Positions 26,510 through 34,992 of a DNA stretch of 64,000 nt are shown here, one piece after another. This DNA is from Nitrospira japonica. Its GTDB lineage: Bacteria; Nitrospirota; Thermodesulfovibrionia; UBA6902. Each line of letters begins with the position of its first letter. Position 1 is the first letter of the stretch. Under the pieces are notes generated by a model that saw nothing but the letters and a program-made list of their open reading frames with translations, was not told the origin of the DNA and ran no database searches. A program made the position numbers and the translations under genes. The DNA lies in NCBI GenBank assembly GCA_020723105.1, contig DYJL01000007.1, positions 89,984 through 153,983 of the forward strand, read 5' to 3'.

Positions 26510-27190
26510 CTAAATCTTCCATTTCTTTTTTCCGGTTGGAGCTTTTGTAGCGGACCTGAGTATTGCCTGGAATTCTTTACGGGGGATCTCGTGCGCCCCG
26601 AAAGATTTCAGGTGAGAGGTTGTCATCTGACAATCAATGAGCGTGAAATTCCATTTGACAAGTTGTTGAACGAGTGTGACGAAGCCGACTTTAGAGGCTC
26701 CGCTTTTTGTGGTAAACATTGATTCTCCAAAAAAAACTGAGCCGAGCGCAATTCCATAAAGTCCGCCTGCGAGTTTGCCTTCAAACCAGCTTTCAACAGA
26801 ATGTGCATAACCTGAATGATGCAGGGCGATGTACGCATCTATCATTTCATTTGTAATCCATGTATCGCCTTTATCTCTTTGATGGACAGAGGCGCATTTT
26901 TTTATAACCTGTTCAAACACTGTATCGAAAGTGACTTTAAAAATACCTTTGCTGATTGTTTGACGAAGACTTCGTGATATTTTCAAGTCTTCAGGAAGCA
27001 GGACAAGACGTGGATCAGGCGTCCACCATAGAATGGGATCACCTTCCGAATACCACGGGAAGATTCCCATAGAATATGCAAGGAGGAGCCGTAATTCACT
27101 GAGGTCGCCTCCTACTGCGAGAAGACCGTTGTCTTCCGCAAGCTCGGGAGGAGGGAAGATGAGTTCGTCAGAAAGTTCAAAGATGGGCAT
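26510..27190 (-). CDS. aat: leucyl/phenylalanyl-tRNA-protein transferase
   Basis: Adds Leu or Phe from aminoacyl-tRNA to proteins with N-terminal Lys or Arg, creating primary N-degrons. The 226-residue protein has the family blocks FPPPELAEDNGLLAVGGDL, YSMGIFPWYSEGDPILWWTP, GYAHSVESWFEGKLAGGLYG and GSVFFGESMF, then LIDCQMTTSHLKSFGAHEIP. It lies seven bases downstream of clpA and after clpS on the same strand, so the enzyme that makes the degron, the adaptor and the unfoldase form one transcription unit. Confidence 0.96.
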   Translation of the reverse strand: MPIFELSDELIFPPPELAEDNGLLAVGGDLSELRLLLAYSMGIFPWYSEGDPILWWTPDPRLVLLPEDLKISRSLRQTISKGIFKVTFDTVFEQVIKKCASVHQRDKGDTWITNEMIDAYIALHHSGYAHSVESWFEGKLAGGLYGIALGSVFFGESMFTTKSGASKVGFVTLVQQLVKWNFTLIDCQMTTSHLKSFGAHEIPRKEFQAILRSATKAPTGKKKWKI

Positions 27191-27197
27191 TTGCCAA

Positions 27198-29447
27198 TCA
27201 GGAATACTTGAATGTCAGTTTATCATTTTTGAAATCAATAAAGACCTTGCCGCCTTTGATGAGCTTGCCAAAAAGGATCTCTTCTGATAAGGCATCCTTT
27301 ATTTCTTTTTGCGTAAGCCGTCCAAGCGGTCTTGCTCCAAACTGTGGGTCATATCCATATTTTGCCAGCCATTTTCTTGTATTATTCGAAACAGTGATGA
27401 TTACATTTTTCTCCACAAGCTGCTGCTGCAGTTCTGTAATGAATTTATCCACAACTTTTTTCATTATTTCGGCTGTAAGAGAATTGAATGTGATTGTTGC
27501 ATCGAGACGGTTTCTGAATTCTGCGCTGAATAAGCGGTTGACAGCGTCTTTGCCTTTTGAGCCGGCGTCTTTTATCCGGTTTCCAAAACCGATAACTCCT
27601 TTTTCCATGTCTGTTGTTCCTGCATTTGACGTCATGATGAGAATGACGTTCCGGAAGTCCGCCTTTTTTCCGTTGTTATCAGTTAATGTAGCATAATCCA
27701 TTACCTGAAGAAGAATGCTGAATATATCAGGATGCGCTTTTTCGATTTCATCAAGCAATAGAACGCTGTGTGGATGTTTCCTGATTGCATCTGTTAATAA
27801 GCCTCCCTGATCGAATCCAACATAACCGGGAGGTGCGCCAATCAATCTGGAGACAGTATGTTTCTCCATATATTCGCTCATGTCGAATCTGATAAACTGG
27901 ATACCCATGACATTTGCAATTGTCTTTGTGACCTCTGTTTTTCCGACTCCTGTAGGCCCGACAAAAAGGAATGAGCCTATGGGCCTTTCCTGCGCTCCAA
28001 GGCCGGCCCGGGAGCGTTTAATTGAAGATGCAAGAGAGTGGATGGCTTCATCCTGTCCAAAGACAGCATTTTTCAACTCGCTCTCCAGACTCTTCAGCTT
28101 TTCCATATCAGATGTTGAGACGTTGCGCTTTGGAATTTTTGCTATCTTTGCGACAACATCTTCTATCTCGTGTGGTCCGACAGTTTTTTTGGTCTTGTAA
28201 GCTGGAGACAGTTTTAATAGCGCTCCTGCTTCATCAATTACATCAAGCGCTTTATCAGGGAGATACTTGTCGTTGATATATTTTGCTGAAAGCTCTGCAG
28301 CAGTCTTAAGGGCGGTGATGGTATATTTCACGCCATGGTATTTTTCATAATATGGTTTCAAGCCTTTTAAAATCAGGCAGGTTTCATAAATATCCGGTTC
28401 GTGAATCTCTATCTTTTGAAAACGCCGTGAAAGTGCGCGGTCCTTCTCAAAATAGTTCTTATATTCTTCATATGTGCTGGTCCCTATGCAGCGCATTTTG
28501 CCTGCATTGAGAATTGGTTTCAGGATATTTGATGCATCTATGGAACCGCCGCTTGTAGCGCCTGCTCCGACAATTGTATGTATTTCATCGATAAAAAGAA
28601 TGGCGTCGGGGATTGCTTCCAGGCTTTTGATTGTCGCCTTGAGTCGGGCCTCAAAGTCCCCGCGGTATTTTGTTCCTGCAAGCAGCCCTCCCATGTCAAG
28701 AGAAAATATGCGGGCTTTTTTCAATAGATCAGGTACTTCGCCTTTATGGATTTTAAGTGCCAGCCCCTCGACAATTGCGGTCTTGCCGACACCCGGGTCC
28801 CCGACAAAAACCACATTGTTTTTTCTCCTTCTGCAGAGGACCTGAACTGTTCTTTTTAATTCATTATCTCTGCCTACAAGAGGATCAATGCTGCCGTCTT
28901 CAGCTTTTTGAATAATGTCCACTGTAAATTGTTTTAAAGCATCGCTTTTTTTAATTTCATATTTGCCGGGAGCCGTTTTCGATTCATGAAGATGTTCATT
29001 TATGGGGTTATCTGAAAATTTTGATATTCCGTGTGAAATATAATTAATAACGTCAAGACGTGATATGCCCTCTGATTCGAGAAAGTACAGAGCGTGAGAA
29101 TCATTTTCTAGAAAAATAGCTGAGAGGATATCGCCTGCGTCTGTCTCATGTTTCTCTGCCGACCTTACATGACTGACTGCAGTTTGAATGACTCGTCTGA
29201 AGGCAATTGTAGTCTCGGGATATGATTTGGATTTTTCCGGAAGCTTGGGCACTTTATCATTAAAGAATTTTTCCAGTGCTGTTTTTAGTCTTGGAATGTT
29301 GCCGCCGCAGTTAGAAATAATTTCAATTCCCCAGTCATTATGAATGATGGCGAATAGGATATGCTCGACTGTTAAATATTCGTGGCGGCGCATCTCGGCC
29401 TCACGGATGGTTGCCTCTAAAGACAATTCAAGCTCTTTATTAATCAT
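27198..29447 (-). CDS. clpA: ATP-dependent Clp protease ATP-binding subunit ClpA
   Basis: Hexameric unfoldase that feeds ClpP. The start at 29447 gives INKELELSLEATIREAEMRR, the usual N-terminus, and has GGAG in front. An in-frame ATG six codons earlier is less likely. N-terminal ClpN repeats (1-145), AAA1 with Walker A GDPGVGKT, and AAA2 with GPTGVGKTE follow, plus a C-terminal D2-small domain with GARPLGRLTQKEI. There is no ClpB-type middle coiled coil. Length 749 matches ClpA. The start overlaps the clpS stop as ATGA. clpP is not in the window. Confidence 0.96.
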   Translation of the reverse strand: MINKELELSLEATIREAEMRRHEYLTVEHILFAIIHNDWGIEIISNCGGNIPRLKTALEKFFNDKVPKLPEKSKSYPETTIAFRRVIQTAVSHVRSAEKHETDAGDILSAIFLENDSHALYFLESEGISRLDVINYISHGISKFSDNPINEHLHESKTAPGKYEIKKSDALKQFTVDIIQKAEDGSIDPLVGRDNELKRTVQVLCRRRKNNVVFVGDPGVGKTAIVEGLALKIHKGEVPDLLKKARIFSLDMGGLLAGTKYRGDFEARLKATIKSLEAIPDAILFIDEIHTIVGAGATSGGSIDASNILKPILNAGKMRCIGTSTYEEYKNYFEKDRALSRRFQKIEIHEPDIYETCLILKGLKPYYEKYHGVKYTITALKTAAELSAKYINDKYLPDKALDVIDEAGALLKLSPAYKTKKTVGPHEIEDVVAKIAKIPKRNVSTSDMEKLKSLESELKNAVFGQDEAIHSLASSIKRSRAGLGAQERPIGSFLFVGPTGVGKTEVTKTIANVMGIQFIRFDMSEYMEKHTVSRLIGAPPGYVGFDQGGLLTDAIRKHPHSVLLLDEIEKAHPDIFSILLQVMDYATLTDNNGKKADFRNVILIMTSNAGTTDMEKGVIGFGNRIKDAGSKGKDAVNRLFSAEFRNRLDATITFNSLTAEIMKKVVDKFITELQQQLVEKNVIITVSNNTRKWLAKYGYDPQFGARPLGRLTQKEIKDALSEEILFGKLIKGGKVFIDFKNDKLTFKYS

Positions 29448-29758
29448 TCTTTCTCCATTGTGCACTGTAGTGGAAACCCGTTTTGCCGGGAAAGATCATG
29501 TACTGTTTGAATCTTTGTCTCTGCAATTTCACGGGTATAGACACCGGCAAGACCTTTTCCATTCTTGTGAACATGAAGCATTATCTGGATAGCTTCGACA
29601 GGCGGTTTATGGAATATTTGCTCAAGAACATTGACGACAAAATCCATTGTCGTATAATTGTCATTGATTAGAAAGACCTTGAAGAGCGCTGGAGATTTTA
29701 CTTCCTGTCTTTCCTTGACTTCAATATGTTCATTCGGTTTGAATTTGATCTCATCCAT
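29444..29758 (-). CDS. clpS: ClpS adaptor for the N-degron pathway
   Basis: Delivers proteins with N-terminal Leu, Phe, Trp or Tyr to ClpAP. The 104-residue protein has a charged flexible N-terminus, then the core FKVFLINDNYTTMDFVVNVL with the degron-binding Asn-Asp and the hydrophobic pocket residues, followed by AIQIMLHVHKNGKGLAGVYT with the conserved histidine. It is first in the clpS-clpA-aat operon and translationally coupled to clpA by an ATGA overlap. Confidence 0.96.
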   Translation of the reverse strand: MDEIKFKPNEHIEVKERQEVKSPALFKVFLINDNYTTMDFVVNVLEQIFHKPPVEAIQIMLHVHKNGKGLAGVYTREIAETKIQTVHDLSRQNGFPLQCTMEKE

Positions 29759-29879
29759 TGCGTATCACCTTACAGGTATTGTAACTTGAGAAACACGTTA
29801 AATGGAAGATTGCCGATCATGACCAATGCCGGAAAAGGTCAATGGCAACAGTAGCGCACTGCATCATGAATTATAAAAT

Positions 29880-29993
29880 TCAGCTCTGTTTGCGGCGTTT
29901 CATATATAAAGCCACCCCTGATATTCCTGCGCCAAGCAAGAGTAATGTTGATGGTTCAGGTACAGCCATCGGGATTTCAGCTTGAATAATAAG
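29880..29993 (-). pseudogene. isolated PEP-CTERM sorting tail, remnant of an exported protein
   Basis: The minus strand encodes AEIPMAVPEPSTLLLLGAGI, then SGVALYMKRRKQS and TGA: the VPEP motif, a hydrophobic helix and a basic end of a PEP-CTERM signal, the substrate of exosortase. The frame is closed by a TAA at 29994-29996 and has no plausible start. The body of the protein is absent or frameshifted beyond recognition. The remainder of the gap (29759-29879 and 29994-30201) shows nothing I can call. It implies that the genome has, or had, an exosortase system. Confidence 0.75.
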
Positions 29994-30201
29994 TTAACGG
30001 CATTTTCAAAGCAAATGTTTTTCCAAGTTCTAATATGCTGTTTTTATTTAATAGGGAATGACAATATTTATAACAGTAGCAAATAAATACAAACAAAAAC
30101 GACAGTGGTGTGAATAAACTTATACTGTATATTTATCTGTATAACAATTGGTGAGCTGTGCTCTTTGGGTGGAGGGTATATTTTTTGGAGTCTCTAAGTA
30201 A

Positions 30202-31137
30202 TTACCTAAGGTAATCTTTGACAATTTTCCTGATGGTTTCAATATCTAGTTTTAACTGCTTTGCAAGGTCTTCAGCGCTGGAAAACTTTATTTCATCCCT
30301 TATGCGCCTGATAAAAGAGACTTTAAGGATTTTACCGAGAAGTTCATCATTGAAGTCCAGGATATGTGTCTCAAAACTAAATTTTTTATCACCGAAAGTT
30401 GGGTTGAAACCTATATTGGTAGCACCTCCATATTTCTTGCCGTTTATTTCCGCTATAACTGCATATACTCCATCTTTTGGAAGCAGTTCGTTGGCAGTTA
30501 AAAGATTAGCCGTCGGAAGATTTAGAATACTTTTCCCTCTTTTTGCTCCTTCTATCACTATGCCTTCTACGGAATATAATCTTCCTAATAATATTGATGC
30601 TTCATCAACCTTTCCTTTTGCAATAAGGGTTCTTATTCCGGAACTGCTGGGTATGGAATTGTTAACTTTAACCTCATCTACAACAGTAACACTGAAGCCG
30701 CATTTTTTTCCCATTTCCTTTAACAATTCAGGAGAGCCTTTTCTCCCTTTCCCAAAAAGATAATTCGAGCCTATAATGATTTCTTTGACTCCAAGTAGGT
30801 TGCAGAGAAAAGTAGTTACAAAATCTTCTGGTGATATATTTGCAAATTCTTTTGTAAAATTTGCACAGATGATGATATCTATTCCGGCAATCTCTATTAG
30901 TTTAAATTTGTCTTTGTAAGTAGTGATGAGTTTAGGGGCCCTTTCAGGGGCAATTACCCTTAGTGGATGTGGTACAAATGTAAAAACAACGGATGTTCCA
31001 TGACATTCTTTTGCACGATTTATCAGCATTTGAAAAATTGCCTGGTGCCCGAGATGAACACCATCAAAATTGCCGATTGTCAGTATCGGATAAGGAAAAT
31101 TTTCTCTAATATTTTCTGTCCCATCTATTATCTTCAT
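30202..31137 (-). CDS. ribF: bifunctional riboflavin kinase / FAD synthetase
   Basis: Converts riboflavin to FMN and then FAD. The N-terminal adenylyltransferase domain shows GNFDGVHLGHQ at 22-32 and SSSGIRTLIAKGKVDEA near 190. The C-terminal flavokinase domain has GAKRGKSILNLPTANL and GATNIGFNPTFGDKKFSFETH with HILDF. Length 311 is normal. The gene stands alone on the minus strand, divergent from the receiver-GGDEF-HD-GYP gene, with an AT-rich promoter region between them. No FMN riboswitch is expected or seen. Confidence 0.95.
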   Translation of the reverse strand: MKIIDGTENIRENFPYPILTIGNFDGVHLGHQAIFQMLINRAKECHGTSVVFTFVPHPLRVIAPERAPKLITTYKDKFKLIEIAGIDIIICANFTKEFANISPEDFVTTFLCNLLGVKEIIIGSNYLFGKGRKGSPELLKEMGKKCGFSVTVVDEVKVNNSIPSSSGIRTLIAKGKVDEASILLGRLYSVEGIVIEGAKRGKSILNLPTANLLTANELLPKDGVYAVIAEINGKKYGGATNIGFNPTFGDKKFSFETHILDFNDELLGKILKVSFIRRIRDEIKFSSAEDLAKQLKLDIETIRKIVKDYLR

Positions 31138-31176
31138 TTTTGATATATTAAACTTTTTAATTTATAAAAATTTATC

Positions 31177-31205
31177 TTGACAATTAAAAATCTCATTGAT
31201 ATTGT
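31177..31205 (+). promoter_or_regulatory. sigma-70-type promoter, distal
   Basis: TTGACA (31177-31182), 17 bases, TATTGT (31200-31205) in the very AT-rich ribF to signalling-gene interval (31138-31418, otherwise without features). It reads towards the gene at 31419. In AT-rich DNA chance matches are likely, so this is only a candidate. Confidence 0.4.
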
Positions 31206-31290
31206 ATTGCAATTATTAAATAAAATTTAATAATAGGGCTAATAGATTGATTTGTCAATTAACCTTGCCCCTTTGTTTAAAAAATTTACA

Positions 31291-31319
31291 TTGATTGTAA
31301 AAAAAATAAAAGTTATAAT
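31291..31319 (+). promoter_or_regulatory. sigma-70-type promoter, proximal
   Basis: TTGATT (31291-31296), exactly 17 bases, and a perfect TATAAT (31314-31319), about 100 bases before the start at 31419. This is the best vegetative promoter match noted in the window and probably drives the receiver-GGDEF-HD-GYP gene. Confidence 0.5.
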
Positions 31320-31418
31320 ACTGTATTGCAAAGATATCCAATTGTATATTCAATAGAAGAAATAGTACCGTTATTTTTTAGATAGTTATAATTACTTTAG
31401 CTTGAAGGAATTTAAGCA

Positions 31419-32996
31419 ATGTCAAAGCAAGATTTCATTATTTTAGTAGCTGATAGTAACCATCCCAATATTGAGGCAATAAAGTCAACCCTTACCCGCC
31501 ATAATGATATTAAATATAAATTTGATATTGTTCATACCGGAAAAGATCTATTTGAGAAAGCTGAAGGAAATAAGTTCGATCTTCTACTATTAAATCGGTC
31601 ATTCTCTGACTCAAATGGCATCAAGATTCTTGATGAGATATCAAGAAGGAAATTAGATGTGCCGGTGATTATGATTGTTGAGGATGGCAAGGAAGAATTG
31701 GGCGTTAAAGCAATGGATAAGGGAGCATATGATTATTTGACGGAAGAAGAAATTAAAACTGTATCCATAAGCCGCGCCATACGCCGGACTATACAGAGAA
31801 AGAAACTGGAAGATGATATTAAGGAATCCATCAAGAAGCTGGAAAAACTGGCGATAAGAGATGGATTAACTGGATTATATAATCATAATCATTTTAAAGA
31901 AATATTAAAGAGTGAATATAAGAAGTCAAAAAGACACATACAGCCTCTTTCCTGCATCATGATTGATCTCGATCACTTTAAATCGGTGAATGATACATAT
32001 GGACATCAATTTGGTGATCATGTACTGGTCTATTCTTCTGAGATTTTAAAGAAGCTGGTAAGGGATACGGATTTTGTGGCCCGTTATGGCGGTGAAGAAT
32101 TTTTTATTGTTTTACCTAATACCAATCTGGAAGGGTCTTTTATATTGGCTGAAAGGATACGCAGTGCATTCGAAAGCAATATATTCAGGAAAGGAGAAAT
32201 TTCAGCAGTTGTTACCGTGAGCCTGGGGATTTCTTCTACCCTGGATAATAATGTAACAGGAGACAATGACCTCATTTCTAATGCAGACAAGGCCCTGTAC
32301 CGTGCAAAATGGAGAGGAAGGAACAACGTTTGTACTTATGAGGAGACAGAATTTAATGAGGCTGTTGGCATTAAGGAAGAGGAGAAAAAGATAAAAGATT
32401 TTTATGTCAGGCTTGAAAGTGTCAATGAAAATATAAAAGAGACATGTATTGAATCTGCTCACAATATATTGCTCGAAATGAATAGCTGGTGGGATAATGT
32501 TAAAGAACACTCTGTCCGGGTTAGTAATTATGCAGAAAAACTAACCAGGGAACTGTCTTTATCCGATGATGAAGTAAATGTAGTGAAGCGTGCTGCATTG
32601 CTGCATGATATAGGACTGATTGGTATTAATGCAAAGATATTAAAAAAGAAAGAGAAGTTAACGGATATTGAATACAATCTGATAAAGAGACATGCAAATA
32701 TAGGAGTAAAAATAATAGAGAGAACAAAACTGTTCCATAAAGAACTCCCAATCGTTCTGCATCATCATGAAAGATTTGACGGCAATGGTTATCCTCATAA
32801 GTTAAAAGGTGATAATATTCCTTATGGAGCGCGGATAATGGCTATCGTTGAGGCTTACGATGTTATGAGGACAGATACGCTTTATAGAAAAGCCAATTCA
32901 TCCAGGGAAGCTCTTGCAGAGCTCAAAGAGTGTGCCGGCAAACAGTTTGATCCGCATATGGTTGATGTTTTTGTGAAGATTGTTAATCAAGACTGA
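31419..32996 (+). CDS. receiver (degenerate)-GGDEF-HD-GYP c-di-GMP signalling protein
   Basis: A 525-residue cytoplasmic protein. Residues 5-125 have a receiver fold, but the phospho-acceptor position is Asn59 in LLLLNRSF, and the usual Lys after the last strand is missing (YDYLTEE), so it is unlikely to be phosphorylated. The GGDEF domain (about 145-310) has an active-type GGEEF at 224-228 and an inhibitory site RxxD (Arg215, Asp218). The HD-GYP domain (about 360-525) keeps LLHDIGLIG and HHHERFDGNGYP. Both synthesis and hydrolysis of cyclic di-GMP appear possible in one chain. The input is unknown. Confidence 0.92.
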   Translation: MSKQDFIILVADSNHPNIEAIKSTLTRHNDIKYKFDIVHTGKDLFEKAEGNKFDLLLLNRSFSDSNGIKILDEISRRKLDVPVIMIVEDGKEELGVKAMDKGAYDYLTEEEIKTVSISRAIRRTIQRKKLEDDIKESIKKLEKLAIRDGLTGLYNHNHFKEILKSEYKKSKRHIQPLSCIMIDLDHFKSVNDTYGHQFGDHVLVYSSEILKKLVRDTDFVARYGGEEFFIVLPNTNLEGSFILAERIRSAFESNIFRKGEISAVVTVSLGISSTLDNNVTGDNDLISNADKALYRAKWRGRNNVCTYEETEFNEAVGIKEEEKKIKDFYVRLESVNENIKETCIESAHNILLEMNSWWDNVKEHSVRVSNYAEKLTRELSLSDDEVNVVKRAALLHDIGLIGINAKILKKKEKLTDIEYNLIKRHANIGVKIIERTKLFHKELPIVLHHHERFDGNGYPHKLKGDNIPYGARIMAIVEAYDVMRTDTLYRKANSSREALAELKECAGKQFDPHMVDVFVKIVNQD

Positions 32997-33096
32997 TCTT
33001 AAAATATTTCCTTAAAAAACTTGCCCGAAAATATTATAATCTGTTTACAATAAATTCATTCAGTCAGCATCACAATGACGAAAATCAACTGCAAAG

Positions 33097-33678
33097 ATGA
33101 AGATAATTGCATTTAATGGGAGTCCCAGAAGTGAAGGAAATACGGAACTGCTTCTTAAGGCAGCCATTAAGGGAATTGAAGATGCAGGCTTTGCTGTTCA
33201 TACGTTTAATCTTAATGCAATGAATATCAGGCCGTGTCAGGATTGCGGTGGATGTGATGAAACAGGAAGGTGTATTGTCAATGATGATATGGACCAGATA
33301 TATGAGGCGATCCGCAGCGCCGACAGGATCATACTTGCTTCACCGATATTCTTTTTCTCGGTAAGCGCTCAGTCAAAAGTTGTAATAGACAGATGCCAGA
33401 GTTTCTGGTGTGAAAGATATCTTTTAAACAAGCCGATCTTATCTGGACTTGATGATAGGAAAGGATTGTTGTTACTGGTGGGTGGGATGAAGAAAGACAT
33501 TGGCGTACAGTGTGCCGAAGCGAGTGCTAAGGCCTTTTTCAGAACTATAAGTGTTGCTGAACATAAAACACTTTTTTATTTGGGCATAGATAAGAAGGGA
33601 GAAATCCTGTCTCATTCCACAGCGCTCAAAGACGCCTATGAAGCAGGTAGAAAGCTTGTAAAGTTAGAAGTTAGATAG
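33097..33678 (+). CDS. flavodoxin-fold NAD(P)H-dependent FMN reductase family protein
   Basis: A 193-residue flavoprotein. The N-terminus KIIAFNGSPRSEGNTELLL is the FMN phosphate-binding loop. PCQDCGGCDETGRCIVNDDM holds the four cysteines common in iron-sulfur flavoprotein relatives. ILASPIFFFSVSAQSKVVID is the second flavin-contact block. The compact CxxCxxC spacing allows an Fe-S cluster, but binding is not proven. The final codons contain the repeated AAGTTAGAAGTTAG text seen in spacers elsewhere. No operon partner is evident. Substrate unknown. Confidence 0.85.
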   Translation: MKIIAFNGSPRSEGNTELLLKAAIKGIEDAGFAVHTFNLNAMNIRPCQDCGGCDETGRCIVNDDMDQIYEAIRSADRIILASPIFFFSVSAQSKVVIDRCQSFWCERYLLNKPILSGLDDRKGLLLLVGGMKKDIGVQCAEASAKAFFRTISVAEHKTLFYLGIDKKGEILSHSTALKDAYEAGRKLVKLEVR

Positions 33679-33691
33679 TGGCATTCTTTTC

Positions 33692-33785
33692 GTCATTCCC
33701 GCAAGCGAGGCACGTCGGGTCACCTTAGGCGACTCGCCGAGGCGAGAATCCTCTTGGAAGAAGATTCCGGACAAGCCGGAATGAC
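33692..33785. repeat. 94-base palindromic element (repeat family D)
   Basis: GTCATTCC (33692-33699) and GGAATGAC (33778-33785) form the ends. Inside are ATTCCGG-acaag-CCGGAAT (33764-33782) and CTCGCC-ga-GGCGAG (33733-33746). The latter belongs to a 23-base block shared with the inverted repeat at 11038-11060. GTCATTCC-type palindromes are common dispersed elements in bacterial genomes. It occupies the convergent gap between the flavoprotein and rlmN and may serve as a two-way terminator. Confidence 0.75.
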
Positions 33786-33814
33786 ATTTTCGGGTTCATG
33801 ACAAGTCAGATTAT

Positions 33815-34903
33815 TCATTGATAATTTGCTTTCAACTGACCGCAGGCTGCTGAAATGTCTGCACCCATACTTTTTCTGATTAATACGGTAATTCCTGCTT
33901 TATGCAGTATGCTCTGAAATTCAAGTATTTTTTTCAGGTCTGTTTGCTCAAATAATCGCATCGTTTTTTGCAGAGGGGTGGGATTATAGGAAATTAAATT
34001 AACTTTAGAGCGGATCCCCCTTAACAACTTTACAAGTCTAAGGGCATCTTCTTTCGTGTCATTAATTCCCTTCAGTAAAACATATTCAAAAGTTATGCGC
34101 CTAAAGGCTGATAGAGGGAATGCTTTACAGGCCTTTAAAAGTTCTTTTAAAGGATATTTTCTATTAATGGGCATGATGCTGTTTCTTACCTCATCAGTTG
34201 TTGCATTAAGTGAGATGGCAAGATTGACTTCTGGAATTATTTCAGCAAGTTTATAGATATTTGGGACAATACCTGCTGTTGAAACAGTGATCCTTCTTTT
34301 AGAGAAATTCATAAGACTTGTAATCCTTCTGAGGGCCTCTGCAACTTCCTGGAGATTATTTAACGGTTCACCCATTCCCATAAAGACAATATTAGCGATG
34401 GCAGGTTGTGAGTATTCATACAGTTTCTGCAGCGGCGCTGCATGCTGTGTTTCTGCTAACAGATATCTTTTTACAGTTATTACCTGATCTACGATTTCAT
34501 ATGCGTTGAGATTTCTTTTAAATCCTAACTTCCCTGTTGCACAGAATACGCAGCTTAGAGCACAGCCAACCTGGGATGATATACACAATGTAAATTTATT
34601 TCCTCCTCTCGCATTAGGAATAAGAACACTTTCAATGGATTCGCCATCTTCGAGCTGAAAGAGAAATTTTTGAGTGCCGTCGCTGGAAACCTGTTTTTGC
34701 AGGAGCTTCAGATTGCTTATGCATGCAGTTTTCTTAAGCTGTTCACGAAATTCCCGTGGCAGGTCTGTCATCTCATCAAAAGATCTTGCCAGTTTTTTAT
34801 ACATCCAGTTGATGATCTGCTGGGCCCTGTAAGGTTTCTGACCCAGTTCAGTAATGAATGTGTTGATCTCCTGCTGTGAGAAGCTTCTAAAGTTGTTTTT
34901 CAT
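33815..34903 (-). CDS. rlmN: dual-specificity 23S rRNA/tRNA adenine-C2 methyltransferase
   Basis: Radical SAM enzyme that methylates C2 of A2503 in 23S rRNA and A37 in some tRNAs. The 4Fe-4S motif CxxxCxxC is Cys114, Cys118, Cys121 in GCALSCVFCATG. GMGEPLNN, STAGIVPNI and LAISLNATTDEVR follow. The substrate-carrying Cys354 sits in MGADISAACGQL near the C-terminus. The length of 362 is normal. The start region on the other strand contains the sigma-28-like promoter that drives the divergent cheY gene. Confidence 0.96.
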   Translation of the reverse strand: MKNNFRSFSQQEINTFITELGQKPYRAQQIINWMYKKLARSFDEMTDLPREFREQLKKTACISNLKLLQKQVSSDGTQKFLFQLEDGESIESVLIPNARGGNKFTLCISSQVGCALSCVFCATGKLGFKRNLNAYEIVDQVITVKRYLLAETQHAAPLQKLYEYSQPAIANIVFMGMGEPLNNLQEVAEALRRITSLMNFSKRRITVSTAGIVPNIYKLAEIIPEVNLAISLNATTDEVRNSIMPINRKYPLKELLKACKAFPLSAFRRITFEYVLLKGINDTKEDALRLVKLLRGIRSKVNLISYNPTPLQKTMRLFEQTDLKKILEFQSILHKAGITVLIRKSMGADISAACGQLKANYQ

Positions 34904-34915
34904 AAATTCCGATAT
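34888..34915 (+). promoter_or_regulatory. sigma-28-like promoter of cheY-cheC-GGDEF operon
   Basis: TAAAGTTG (34888-34895), 12 bases, TCCGATAT (34908-34915). Consensus is TAAAGTTT-N11-GCCGATAA. The -35 has seven of eight bases. It lies partly inside the 5' end of rlmN on the opposite strand and about 70 bases before the cheY start. Same 12-base spacing as the two other candidates in the window. Confidence 0.5.
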
Positions 34916-34992
34916 AAACCACTATAGACGATTATAACGTATTTTTTAAAGAGGGTTAGCGCCGTTTATTGGAAGATTGTCTGACTAACGAT

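Noticed and set aside
27208-27696. A 162-codon frame opposite clpA
   Set aside because: Antisense shadow of the conserved AAA2 domain of ClpA.
30218-30763. A 181-codon frame opposite ribF
   Set aside because: It is antisense to a well-conserved gene and has no recognisable features.
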